From: Apostichopus japonicus
Taxonomy: Eukaryota > Echinodermata > Holothuroidea > Aspidochirotida > Stichopodidae
Assembly (NCBI RefSeq): GCF_037975245.1
Contig: NC_092581.1
Location: 15,018,303-15,082,302, forward strand
Length of the DNA: 64,000 bases
Direction: 5' to 3'
Shown here: positions 13,646-26,700 of the stretch, piece by piece
Layout: each line of letters opens with the position of its first letter
How positions within the stretch are numbered: the first letter of the stretch is position 1
Notes under the pieces: model-generated
What the model was told of the DNA's origin: nothing
The model's database searches: none
Seen by the model: only the letters and a program-made list of their open reading frames with translations
Position numbers and translations under genes: made by a program

Positions 13646-16600
13646 GTAAGTATGCCGTGATGGTCTGTCATGTTTTATGAATGCTACTTCGCAAGCCCCT
13701 TCCAATCTGATTATACCAGAGGACAGCTAAGTTTTCGATAAGTACTACATGATAGCGAGAGTCTGGGTGGATTACAGAGGTTTAAAAACATCCGGATTTG
13801 TGGATAGTTTTTAGACAAAGTCATAGAGTGAAAGAACATTCTCTCGGGGGATTTGGTTGGCCAGCAACTCCCGACTTTTAATGGTTAATTGCCTGAAGTA
13901 ACAGTCCTTCAACCCTTTCTTTCTGATCTTACATTGGGATTGGGGTCTTTATCTTCAAAGATGGTACCTTTTTCATGTAGGTTATCTTTGACATGACTTA
14001 GATTATAAATGTGAGGAAAACCACACAACTTACAACCCTCCCCCCCCTCCCTACCCATCCCCACCCCTTCCCTACTAGGTGTAACAACTGTTCCTTCATA
14101 CTTCAGGTAAAGTTAACAAACAGTGGTTACAACCTTATAGAAAGTAATCTGTTAAGTACCAATGTCTATGTGACCTCTTTGAAATGAGGACCATCTTTCT
14201 CTTTTCTCCATCTCCTTAGGCCCTTGAAAAGGCCAAAGAAGCCGGCAGGAAGGAGCGAGTTCTGGTCAGACAAAGAGAGCAGATTTCTGCAACTGAACAG
14301 ATCAACTTGGATCTTACTTATTCTGTGAGTAAAAATACTTGTCAATATTGACAAAATGTATGCAATAACAAGTACAATGGCTACCTGTTTGCTCAGGTGG
14401 AAAATGCATATGCCTGCATTAATATATGAAAGTCAATACAGTACACATAGAAGATGTTTTTTTCAGGTGTGCTATGGCTTGGACTCTGTAAAATTGAACG
14501 CCAATTATTTAGGTTTGCTTCAAACAGTTTTGCTAGAAACATACATGCATTTGTTGAGAGGTTTTGATAACATTGGGAATATATTGTATATAAGTGCCAG
14601 ACGTCCAGGCAGCCACCCTACTCACGAGACAGCCAAGGTTATCCAACTTGTCTGATAGACAAGTAGTCAAGTTTTCCAATAATGAGACAAATAGTCATCA
14701 GTAGAAAATTTCAGAAAGTTATCAATTCTTAAAAGTATGACAGTATTAATCAATTACATTTCAATCACATGTTTTTTGTTTTTTGTTTTGTTTTTTGTTT
14801 ATTTTATTTTTTAGGTTCTGTTCAACCTTGCTAATCAGTACGAGTCAAATGAGATGTTTACAGAAGCTCTTAACACCTACCAAGTTATAACCAAGAATAA
14901 AATGTTCACCAATGCAGGTAACTAATAAACTCCCACACTCTAAAATCTTTCTAAACTTTGGGATATTCATAAAAAAACTAACAAATTGAATAACATCTAT
15001 TTGCAATAGCTTTGATAATTTACCGCGATATTTTCAAAATCGAGTAAACTAGTTCATTTCTACACTCAGATAATCCGTTTGTTATGATTATAGTATTTAG
15101 TTCTTTCTCTGCAATTTGGTCTTTACTATCAGCTATTTTGTTACTCATATTTATATATATATATATATATAGATATACCTTTTTTTCCACCATTGATTGC
15201 TTTCTTACATACAAAATTGGCTTTAGTAGGTAATCAATGAAAATTTACACAGTCTCAATGATATATGTTTTATAAAAATACCAATTTTCGTTACAAACTT
15301 TCCAAATCGCCACAGGTCGGTTGAAGGTTAACATGGGTAATATTTACTACAAGCAGAGGAATTATCCTAAAGCCATCAAGTTTTACCGGATGGCTCTGGA
15401 TCAAGTACCAGTCAACACACACAAAGAGATGAGGTGAGCTATTCAGTAAAAAAAAGTTTAAAAAAAGATAGGGAAACATTCCGGCCAATATCGCCCCCTC
15501 CACATGTGTATGCTATCAGCAACAGACAGGTTGATAGTCTTTGAAGAAGATCCTGCTAGGATCGAAACGTCAGGCCAACTTATATACACATTCTCCTACA
15601 CAGGCTCTCTAGTGGATAAGCAGTTTGCTAACAGTTTTATTTTATTTTTATTTAGGTTGATAGATACACAGATATTAGGGAATAACTTACCTGTTATCAC
15701 ACAGCTCAGCAAAAATAAAACCTGCTACACGATTGCTAACATGTATGTCAGTGTTTGTGTACTGAAGCATCCTTTATCACGTATGTTATCAAAACTAAAA
15801 TTCATCAATCTGGAAAATGCTACAACGAAATGTAAACAACAAATTATTATTCCCTGTGACAGATATTCAGACTTTCTTGTTTGGCTGAATATAGGGGACA
15901 ATTTTGATTTTGGTTTGATGTGGAGAAAACATATAATGTTACTCAAAAAGTGCATGACCTCAGTAGAACTTTTTTCCAGGTTAAGACACTCAGCCAGATC
16001 AAAATGATATTTCTTATGACTTTTACAATTGCTGTCATAAACATTTGGTCATGCACTTTCATCATTTTTTTTGGTGGAAAGCGATCTTAAAGCAACAGAA
16101 TGAATTTCATTTGAAAACTTACGTAACCAAATTTTCCACTGCTCACAAGATTTCACTCTGGTGGCTAGGATAATATTTTGAATGAATGTTATGAAGTAAT
16201 TCTTTACACCAAAAATATGTAACAAAGTAGCTCTGGTTATTAGTTACCATAGCAATATGTGGCAACTCAAAAGCAACTGCCCATATTCTTATGTGCATTG
16301 TTTTCCTTCTTCTTTATTCTTTTTTTTTGTTAATTCAAAGGATTTTAGACACAACCAAATCTGCTGTTGACTGTTGTAGTCCTATATGTTCAGTGTGTGT
16401 TGATACATTTTAATTTGCAAACAAAGTTTCCCAAAGTGTTCCCATTCGTATTGACTGCTAAAGTGTCACAAATTGTTAAAAGATTAAATTTTCTCAAGTG
16501 AAATATTCAAACTTCAATATTTTTTTTTTGTATTGTGTCTAGGATCAGCATCATGAAAAACATAGGCATTGTGTTTGTGAAGATGGGCCAATATAACGAT

Positions 16601-17709
16601 GCCATCACTTCGTTCGAACACATAATGTCGGAGCAACCAGATTACATAACAGCCTTCAACCTCATCCTCTGTTACTTTGCATCAGGAGACAGAGAGAAGA
16701 TGAAACGAACATTCCAGAGGCTGCTGCAAGTTGACCTGGATCTGGAGGATGAGGATAAATACCTTCCTCATCCCGTAAGCAAAAAACTTTTATGATTTCT
16801 TTCTTTCTTATCAAAATCTAATCAAGTGAAAAATCTTCACCAAGCAGTGTTGGATTTTCAGGAATTTGAGAAGGTTGTCCGAAGGACTACCAGTTTCAAA
16901 GATTTTCAAAGATTTGGTAGTCCTGCAAAAAACTTGGTAGTCCTTCCAAATTTTTCCACCAAAATTGAAAATGATAAATACAAAAATAATACAAAACAAA
17001 ACATTTTGGTGCTCAATCTGATTGTGTCAACCAAAGCTTTATTAGTTTAGCATATAACCATGTTATTGTGTACTGTTTTCAAATAGTGTTTGCACCTTTT
17101 TTATTACCCGAATACCCTACGCAGTGTGATTTATTTTGTTTTTTTTGTGCAAACCGCTGGTTAAGGAAGATTTTCTCATTGTGTTAGGCTACCATGTGGT
17201 CGACACAACATTTTGAAAGATTTGGTAGTCTGACGTAATTTCTACTTTTCTCACCAAATGTAGGTTTCGTATGAAGTCCAGGATTGTTTAACAAGTTTTA
17301 GATTGTTTATCAAAGATTAGCACTTTTATAAAAAAGCTTTATATCTTTAGATTCTCATAGATAATATTTCTTATCAAGTCATCATTTTCCTGCACACGTT
17401 GACGCTTTTTTCTTCCGTGTTTGCAATATTCTTCCCCAGTTTATCATTTCTCTTACCATGGTAACTAACATTTTGGTCACCAAGTTTCAATCTATTGGGG
17501 TTCTTTCTGAGTAAGGATTTTTCCAGTTTTTTTTTCCACTTTCTGTTTCCAAATGAGTCAGAATGTGTTTGTTGCATAAAAGTTACGGGGCCTGACATTT
17601 CATTCCCAGCACTGGAGAACAGAAGGAAATCCTGCTATATATCTATATATATATATCTATATATATATATCTATATATATCTATATATATCTATATATAT
17701 CTATATATA

Positions 17710-17743
<34 letters not shown>

Positions 17744-20700
17744 TATAACTTCTCCTATACATGCATGCTTTATTTCAGAAAAGAAGCAATTTTGTAAAAT
17801 GTTGTTCTCTCTTTGAAAAAGAGTTATTGGAGTCAATATTATACGATCCAACTGAAAAAGTCTTTCAGCTGAATGAACTATGTAATTCTCACACTTTACT
17901 TTATAATTTCTGTTTTTCGTTTGCCTGTCATTCCTGCAGGAGGACAAACATGCTAACATGGTTTTGGAAGTCATCAGAAGTGATACACTAAGAGAGCAAG
18001 AAAATGAAAAGTAAGTTTTTAACTCCAGAGTTGGCAGGTGGTTTGGAGGGTGGTTTACTTAGGTTTGAGGGGCATAGTACAAAGGATATGCATATTGTCA
18101 TATTTTTCTACCCTTCCACCCATCCCCCCCCCCCCGCATATTCCCCATGCTTTCCTTCTCTTCACCCTCCCAATTCCTAAATCTCTATCTCAAAAGTTGT
18201 ACATTAAGAATACTAGACAATGCAAGTTGATAGACTCATAAGTGGCTGATTTTATATATTTGTGTTTCGCAGTAAGGAAAGAATTATAACTGAATTTTCC
18301 ATCTCTGATGTTTAAAGCCATATCAGAATTTATCTGAACTATTTACTAAGCTCCTCACTTACCAGTTTCCTCTCTGTTATCCATATCTACATAACGATAA
18401 TGCTGTTCTGCCTTACCTCCATGTGCCTCTTCACCAAAGGAAACCAGCTTACCTGTTGGTCTCTCTACTCATCACCAAAGACGTTCTCAGGGGGTTGGGG
18501 GGGGGGGGTACCATCAAAACAGAGTTTCAGTATTTTTTGCTCCCAACTTATTTGATAACTTTAGGCTCTACCATCTACCTTTTTAGAGAGCGTGGTGGCC
18601 AATTGTCTAAGGCGTCGGACTTGTGATCCAAGGATTGCTGGTTTGATTCATGCCTAGTTCATTGCGTTGTGTCCTTGGGCAAGATGCTTTATCTCACTTG
18701 CCTCTCTCCACCCAGGGGTTAAATGGGTACCTGTGAGGTAACTTGTCATTGGGCGCAGTATATAACTGCTGCCACCTGGAGGGATTGTCTCTGGGACAGG
18801 TGATCATTGACCAGGGATAATATAACGTCTGTAAAGCGTTTTGAGTTCTATCGCTGCCAGTGTAAAGCGCTATATAAAAATTAAATATTATTAAATATTT
18901 TTTCTCTATAAAGAAAATCTGCAATGGAGAAGTGTGTGATGGCTGCAGCCAAGCTGATCGCCCCGGCGATAGAGCAGAGCTTCTCGGCAGGCTTCGACTG
19001 GTGTGTAGACTGTGTCAAGCAGTCCCCTTACACAGAACTAGCCAACGATTTAGAAATCAATAAAGCTATCATGCATCTGAAGAAGAAAGACTTCAGCCAG
19101 GTGAGATTTCCATCGACCAAATCAGTTGTCTTTGCTGAATGTTATGCCCATATATTTTAATGTTTGTCTCCTGGAAGTTGTTCTGCTGGATGTTGCTGAT
19201 GATTATGTTGCTGGATGTTGCTGATGGATGATGCTGGATGTTGTTCTGTTTGTCAAGTTTCTGTCTGTCTGTGAGTTTATATATATCTGTTTGGTTGGAT
19301 GAACATAAAAAGGAAAAAGTATGGTTGTGATTTATTGGTTTGTCTTTCTGCCTTTGGGAACTAAATGGATAATTTAGATATATATTTTTTTCATGTTCAG
19401 ACAACATTCCATCTAAGGTTTGGCTGTCTTTTCATAACTAAACCTAATAATTTTCTCTTCTTATCGAAATCTTGTCTTCAGGCCATTGATGTTCTTAAAT
19501 CCTTCGAGAAGAAGGAATCCAAGTGCGCCTCGGTCGCAGCGGTCAATCTATCGTTTATTCATTTCCTGCAAGCTGAATATTCAGCGGCAGAGAAGTACGC
19601 TGAGATGGCAATGACCTCTGACCGGTACAATCCTGCTGGTAAGCTGATGTCATCTCCACCTCTTTGCATGGTTTGACAAAACTAATATGAGACAGCATGT
19701 TTCAGGTTATGTTGAAAAGTTGTCATTTTGGTTTCCCTGTTTCTCTCTGAGTGTGAAAGTTAGAATCACATGTTACAGTCGATAAGCAATAAAACAGTGT
19801 TTAGATTATCCAAGATGAATAAGATGTTCTTCCTGGTTCCAGTGTATCTAAAATGCATGGGTGAGGAGACTAAAAAGGATGCATTCATCCATATCTTAAA
19901 TGTTAAGAGAATATATAACTAACTCTTCCCTAACTTAAACTATATTATAACATTGTTTGCAAGTCTCGTCCTGGTCAATATCATATCAGGTATGCAATCA
20001 GGAATAACTCTATCAAGAGGAAACACAAAGAGAAAACACAGAGAGAAAACACAGAGAGAACACACAAAGACAACCTGGACTGAGCAAGACTAAGCAAAGT
20101 TACCTTTCAGCCAGTTTCCTAGATTGGTGACCATTCTGCAACAAGGGTGTTTGCAATATGTAAGATGGATAAAAGGAAACTACAATAAATGGCATCATGT
20201 AATACAGCTATTCCATGAAAATCCACCCACATCACTACCATCAACACATCCCTCACCTCCTTCCTCCACCCACCCCTACCCCTTGATTCTAAAGAAACCA
20301 AACATATTTGAAACTTAAAACATATGTCAAGTAATCTACCTTTTAATTTTGTACATATTCATGAAATGTGTATAAAAGTAATCAGAATATTGAAATCAGT
20401 TTCAATTTTTTTTCTCTAGGACAACCAAAGACAACTTTTTCCTTTATAAATATATTTCTTTATAATAATTCCATCAATGATCTTCACATCTTGTATAGTA
20501 GATGATATCTGTTTGTTGTTCTTACTGTTGTTCTGATGTCTTAGTTTTTATTTCCTTACTACTTCACAGCTCTGGTCAATAAAGGCAACTGTCTCTTCAT
20601 AATGGGGGATCTAGAGAAATCCAAGGAATTCTTCATGGAAGCCCTGAGGACAGAGGTATCTTGTACGGAAGCCTTGTACAACCTTGGTATGTGACAAATG

Positions 20701-23700
20701 TAGCATCATCTCTTAAAATCAGTAACATCTTCTTTGATGCCATCTAAATGCAAGAACCTTTCTGGTCTTTTATGCTTTCCCTCAAATATGTTATGTTCTG
20801 TTTTATTATTTCATAACTGATGAAATCTCATATGCAGTTGTAAATAAAGATGTTTTATTTCGTAAAGAGATTTTTCTTTGTCCCCAAGATCTTTGTCCCT
20901 TCTGTTACTGTTACTTGTCATTTAGCCTTTGAAGTAGATCCTGCTAGGATCGAAATGTCAGGCCAACTTATTTTTACACATTTTGTAAAGAGGACAGGGT
21001 TTTAGAGTATATAAGTCTTCTTTGAAAATATTTTTATTTTTTATTCATATGCAGTCCCAATCCTGGGAAGCTTTCGTTAACAATAATAATTTTATTTTAA
21101 CTGATAATATCAATATTTTGTAACCCTGTAGGTCTGGTGAATAAGAAACTCGGTCATCTAGAACCAGCGCTGGAGTGTTTCCTGAAGCTTCATGCAATAC
21201 TTCGGAGCAATCCTGAAGTTCTTTTCCAAATAGCCACAATGTATCCTTTTAATGTACTGTCAGTTATCAGTGGACACCCATCAGTGAGGTGAAAAGGAAT
21301 GGGTTTTTTCCATCGACCCAGATATATCTAACTACATCAAACGCTGCCATTAATGTTTTCGAGAGACTTTTGCTGTGGCAAGCAAAGTTAAAACTTGTAC
21401 CGAAGAGATATGTATTCCAGTTGGTTGGAATCCCCATCCATTTAACCTCTGGATTATATTTTTTTATGGTTAGTGGAAGAAACTGTAAAAATATACTGTA
21501 TGCCTAGTTTTGATTTCCTTACCTGTGTAATATCAGATATGACATGTTAGAAGACACGCCACAGGCTACCGAGTGGTTCATGCAACTGATCGGTATCGTG
21601 CCGACCGACCCCTCCGTTCTATCTCGTCTCGGAGAGCTCTACGATAACGAAGGCGACAAAACTCAAGCCTACCAATACTACTTTGAGGTAAATCCATCAG
21701 ACATCACATTTCAACGTCAAATATGGCCCTTGACATTAGCCAGCATAGGGGTAGACAAAACATACAAAAAACACTGTGTCAAAAACGAAAGCTGCAGCAG
21801 CTGCAAAATGCCCTGCAGCAAGGCCGTCTGAATATCAAACAATAGAGATTATTTTTAGAAGACCAGCAGTGACTATCATATGGATATATTTTTATATTAA
21901 TATTCAAGCTGCGTCCATTTTATTTGTCGTATTCATATTTTAAGGGGTTGTGTCATTTTGTTACTAAAATATAAAAATCTTTTTTCTTTTTTTTTAGGAA
22001 TTTCACTGTAAATCTATATTATTTTAAAAATTATTCCTCCGTATATCTATATACTTTTTTTTTATATTAACATTTAAGCTGCATCAATTTTATTCTTCAT
22101 ATTCATATTTTAGAGGTTTTATCATTTTGATGTCATTGTAAAGCGCTCTTGAACATGCTTAAGCATGAACAGAGCGCTATATAAATTTGGTAAATAATAA
22201 TAAAATAATAATGTGAAACTTAAGAGCACAAAAGATTTCACTGTATGCAGCTTAGCTGCATATTGCTGCAGCCCCCTCAGCATCTGTCTTTGCACATTAG
22301 TGCCTAAATGGTGCCCTTTTCGTTATCTTTCAGTCTTTCAGATATTATCCATCAAACATTGAGATTATCGAGTGGCTCGGGGCTTACTACATCGACTCTC
22401 AGTTTGTGGAGAAGGCCATTCACTATTTTGAGAGGGCGGCAGTCATTCAACCTAACAAAGTGAAATGGCAGTTAATGATTGCCAGCTGTCACAGAAGAAG
22501 TGGTAAGTCCTATTTTGTATTGATGTTGGCTGTTCGTTACAGCAAAGTCTCAGGCTGATTAAATATAATTACTTTTGCATTTAAAACTCAGAAGGGATGG
22601 TCCAATCATCATAAACAATATTGACTGGAGTGAGTAACAGGAGCTGATAATAGAAACAATGAAACCAAGCATCTGGGAGGCTGTGGGTCTGAGCCATTGC
22701 TGGTCAAAGTAAGGTGGATTCTTTCGTCCAGGAGGAATCCACTTTTTTTCCAGATCTGAAATGGTCATCCACATTGTAAGAACAATCCAAAATAAGCCTA
22801 GATACCTTAAATTGGTTTAAACCAATTGCCAACCGTCTTGAAGTGTAGGTTATAAGCCATTTGGCTTTATCCCACATGCATGTGGCTGCTTAGTATTGTA
22901 GAGTAGCATCCTTAGTGGTTAGTATCATAGAATTGCTGCTTAGTATCGTAGAGTAGCATCCTTAGTGGTTAGTATCATAGAATTGCTGCTTAATATCGTA
23001 GAGTAGCATCCTTAGTGGTGAGTATCATAGTATTGCTGCTTAGTATTGTAGAGTAGCGTCCTTAGTGGTTAGTATAGTATCACAGTATTGTTGCTTAGTA
23101 TTGTAGAGTAGCATCCTTAGTGGTTAGTATCATAGAATCGCTGCTTAAGTATCGTAGAGTAGCCTTCCAGGCCGACGTCTACCCATCTGTAAGTAAATCT
23201 GCTATTATTTCACCATGCTGTTCAAAATTCTGCTGATTAATGAAGCCTATTTTATATATGTGTGTTTTCATTTTTATTTAGTTCTGTTTTATCATCACTT
23301 TATTTCTTTAACAGGTAACTACCAACAAGCATTAGAGACTTACAAATACATTCACAAGAGATTCCCGGATAACATTGAATGTGAGTAATGCTTGTGATTT
23401 GAAGTGATCATTGCATATGCAACCGTCAGTGGTACCTGTATCTAACTTGTCGCATCTGCTCTTGTGCATCTTCCCTTCATCTTGTTCTTGATCAACATTT
23501 AAAATACTTCAGGTTAACGGACAATGTGCAACAGAATAACAATTCACATTACTTTGTGAAAACTCAATCTCAATGTATCAAAGTTGTATTGTAAATCTGT
23601 TAAAGGTTATCATCAAATAAACCATTTTAAGCTGCTAAAGAAAAGGAGAATTTTGTGGTTTATCTGTGTTTTATTGGATAATTTATTATTCCTCATATTT

Positions 23701-26700
23701 TGTATTTTCTTCTAGAGGTTTGTACCTTCTTGTGCAGTTTATTGCTAACTCTCTTTTTTTTTTTCAACTTAAGTCAGGTTTTTTTCCTTTTCCCCCTAGG
23801 TCTTAAATTCCTTGTTCGTCTATGCTCCGACTTGGGGCTACCTGATGCCCAAGAGTATGCTACTAAGTTGAAAAAGGCAGAAAAGGCCAAAGAATTGAGG
23901 GAACAGGTTTGTCATTTCCAATCTCTCATTGTTAAGATCTTCGTCATGTAGCAACAAAGCACAGAACGACAGTATCTTTGTTCCAGCATTCCCAGCCACT
24001 TAGACCATATTTGATGTAACTTTTCTTTCTTTTTTTTGCTTATCCTCTCAGAGAGCAACAAGTGGCACAGGGAGCAGATCCGGTAGTGCTCGTAGAGGGG
24101 TCCGAGGAGGGGGCAGTGCAGGTACGTCGTTTTCATATTTTCAGCCTTTGGTGTGGAAAAGATGTTAAAAGATAAAGAAGAAAAGGAGGAATTGAGGGTA
24201 GAATTTTTCTTGAAAGGAAGTAAAAAATTCAGAGATTTCAATCAATTTAGACGGAGAAAGAGTATCCTTAATTTACAACAAAATTTCCCTTCCTTTTATT
24301 TCGCTTCATCTACCATAGTCTAGGGCACGTTTTTAAATCTCACATGTAGATAGGAATGTCAGCTCAAATATGCATGAGGAATTATTGTATTCAAATTATG
24401 GGAAATATTGTAAGCTAAGCCAAAGTATTATTTGGATATTTTTGGGGTTCTATGCAGTATTTTGTTCCAGATATATCTTTTTACAAACATATCCATAACT
24501 GTGAAAAACTCTCCGTTACGTACTTGATCAAGCATTGTATTCTTTGTTATCATAAATATCTAGCAATAGCAACATTAAATCACTCATGTATGGCAGAAAA
24601 CACATTTATTACTTGTTATACTTATAAATGTATGTCTTATAGTAATATTTATACAGTTATATCATCTTCAACTAAACCAAGGTATAAAGTGTATATTTTA
24701 GTATAAACTCTATCATCCCAGCATTTGATCTGCTAAGGAACACTTGTGGAAGGAAAGAAATATATAAGGGTGATCCCCCTCACCCACCCACCCCCTCGTC
24801 AATTTATGAATGATCCTGGTGTCTTTCAACAGAACTGACATTATTTTAGAAATAGTAAGGGAATGTTCGTATTGCTTAATGTCATGAACAAAATAAATTT
24901 GTGCTAGTGTCAGGGTGATTTGTACCTCTTTGCTGGTGTTTCAGCTCGCATATTCACTATTTTCTGTTTTGGCTTGGATGTATAACTTACCTCCAAAACA
25001 AATTTAGATGGAAATATGTAAAAACATTTTTAACAGTCAGAAAGTAAAGTAAAAGCACTTTCTGTCATTTGAAGCTCAAACCCAAACAGGGAGAATTTCA
25101 AGTTTGAAAAATGGTATCAAAATTTCAAACTGTGGTAGAGAAAAAGTTGATCAGACTTTTAAGTTGTTAAATTAACTGAAAGGTATGTTTATACTAATTA
25201 CGAATAAGAGCACGTCGGTTGAAACTTGTTTCTTATTAATAATAACCGCTCTGATTTTTGTTTTTGCTTTCTTAATTTCTTTACTTTGTGCTGTGCCAAC
25301 ACCCTTACTTAACATCCCTTCACTAATCAACTGTCCTGCTGTGTCTACCACTTCCTTCACTTCACCCCTGCACGGTTTATAACCTCTGACCTCAGATGGT
25401 GAAGATCATCAAAGAACCGGTAGTGCCGGTAAGTGGGAAATATTGTGGGGGAAGGGGTGTTGTAAAGTTGACTAAGTTGCCACATTATTGTCACATTCAT
25501 CAAATTATATATTTTGTCCATATTTCCCAGTTGCGTTGCGAAGAAGTGTGAGCAAAGTTAACAGTCTAGTAACTTTGATGGATTTTGACGAGAAAGGAGT
25601 CATCATCTGCAAATTGATCATTTATTTTTTTGTGAAGTTTTATCACTATTTAATATCTCCAATGCAGGAAAATACTGCAGAAAAATAATTTGATGATTTT
25701 TTTATTTATACATCATTTGTTTTTATTTTATTTTCAAAATTATGCGATTGTTAACTATTGCGAGCACACCAATGCAAGAAAAATGTCATTGTGATTTTTT
25801 TCCCCCCCCCCTGTTATGTGATGTCACTCTACCTGCTCCCATAGGGAAACAGAAAAGTCCCATATTATCACATTAAGTTTGCATGTTATAAGTAAAACTG
25901 ACTAATACCTGTTTAATTTCTTAATTTATGTTACCAGTTATTAATCATAACCTTATATACTGTATGTCTATGTCAAGTAAAAAGACCATGGTAGAATCAT
26001 AATATCCATTTTGACCCACTTTCATTTAACTTCAGTGACTAATTCCTGTGACTATTTTTTTTCTTCCATTTATCCCAACCCCATCCTCCCCCCTCCCACA
26101 CTAGGGAAAAATTTATTCGGTTTCCCATTACAAAATGCTGTGCAAAACGGTCCATTTCCTATACGAATGCAAAGTTGCATGGCATATTTGCTTTACACAG
26201 GAACACATAGTATGTTATAAGAGAAGAAATTCAGAACCACCAAAACTGCTACAACAAAATTTGAATACTAAATTATTCCTCCATATTTGGTTTGTTCATT
26301 CATCTGTATCTTAAGCTTGCTACATTTCATCATTATTTGAACAGCATTGGCCCTCATCAGTATCGGCCCACAGACTGTAGAGAGCATTGGCCCGCATCAC
26401 ATATCGGCCCAAAAACAGTAGAGAGCATTGGCCCTCATCAGTATCGGCCCACAGACTGTAGAAAGCTGAAATTATTGAAAGTTTTTTTAATTTGTTTGGC
26501 ACAAAATTTTAGCACAATAAGAAGTGCTAGGCATTTTCAAAAAGTACTTTCCTAGAAGCCCTCTTCTTCAAAATTATTCCCAGCCATTTGTAGTACATTA
26601 TTGAATTAGACAACTCCATATCTCACATTGGGTAACAACTTTGACAATGACAATAAGGTACTTGTTAAAACATTCTAGCATGGGTGACTATTATTTGACT

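Noticed and set aside
15504-16007. 167-codon plus-strand open frame in IFT88 intron 11
   Set aside because: It begins in Penelope terminal sequence and continues through AT-rich intron with no domain, and it is not in the IFT88 frame or alignment.
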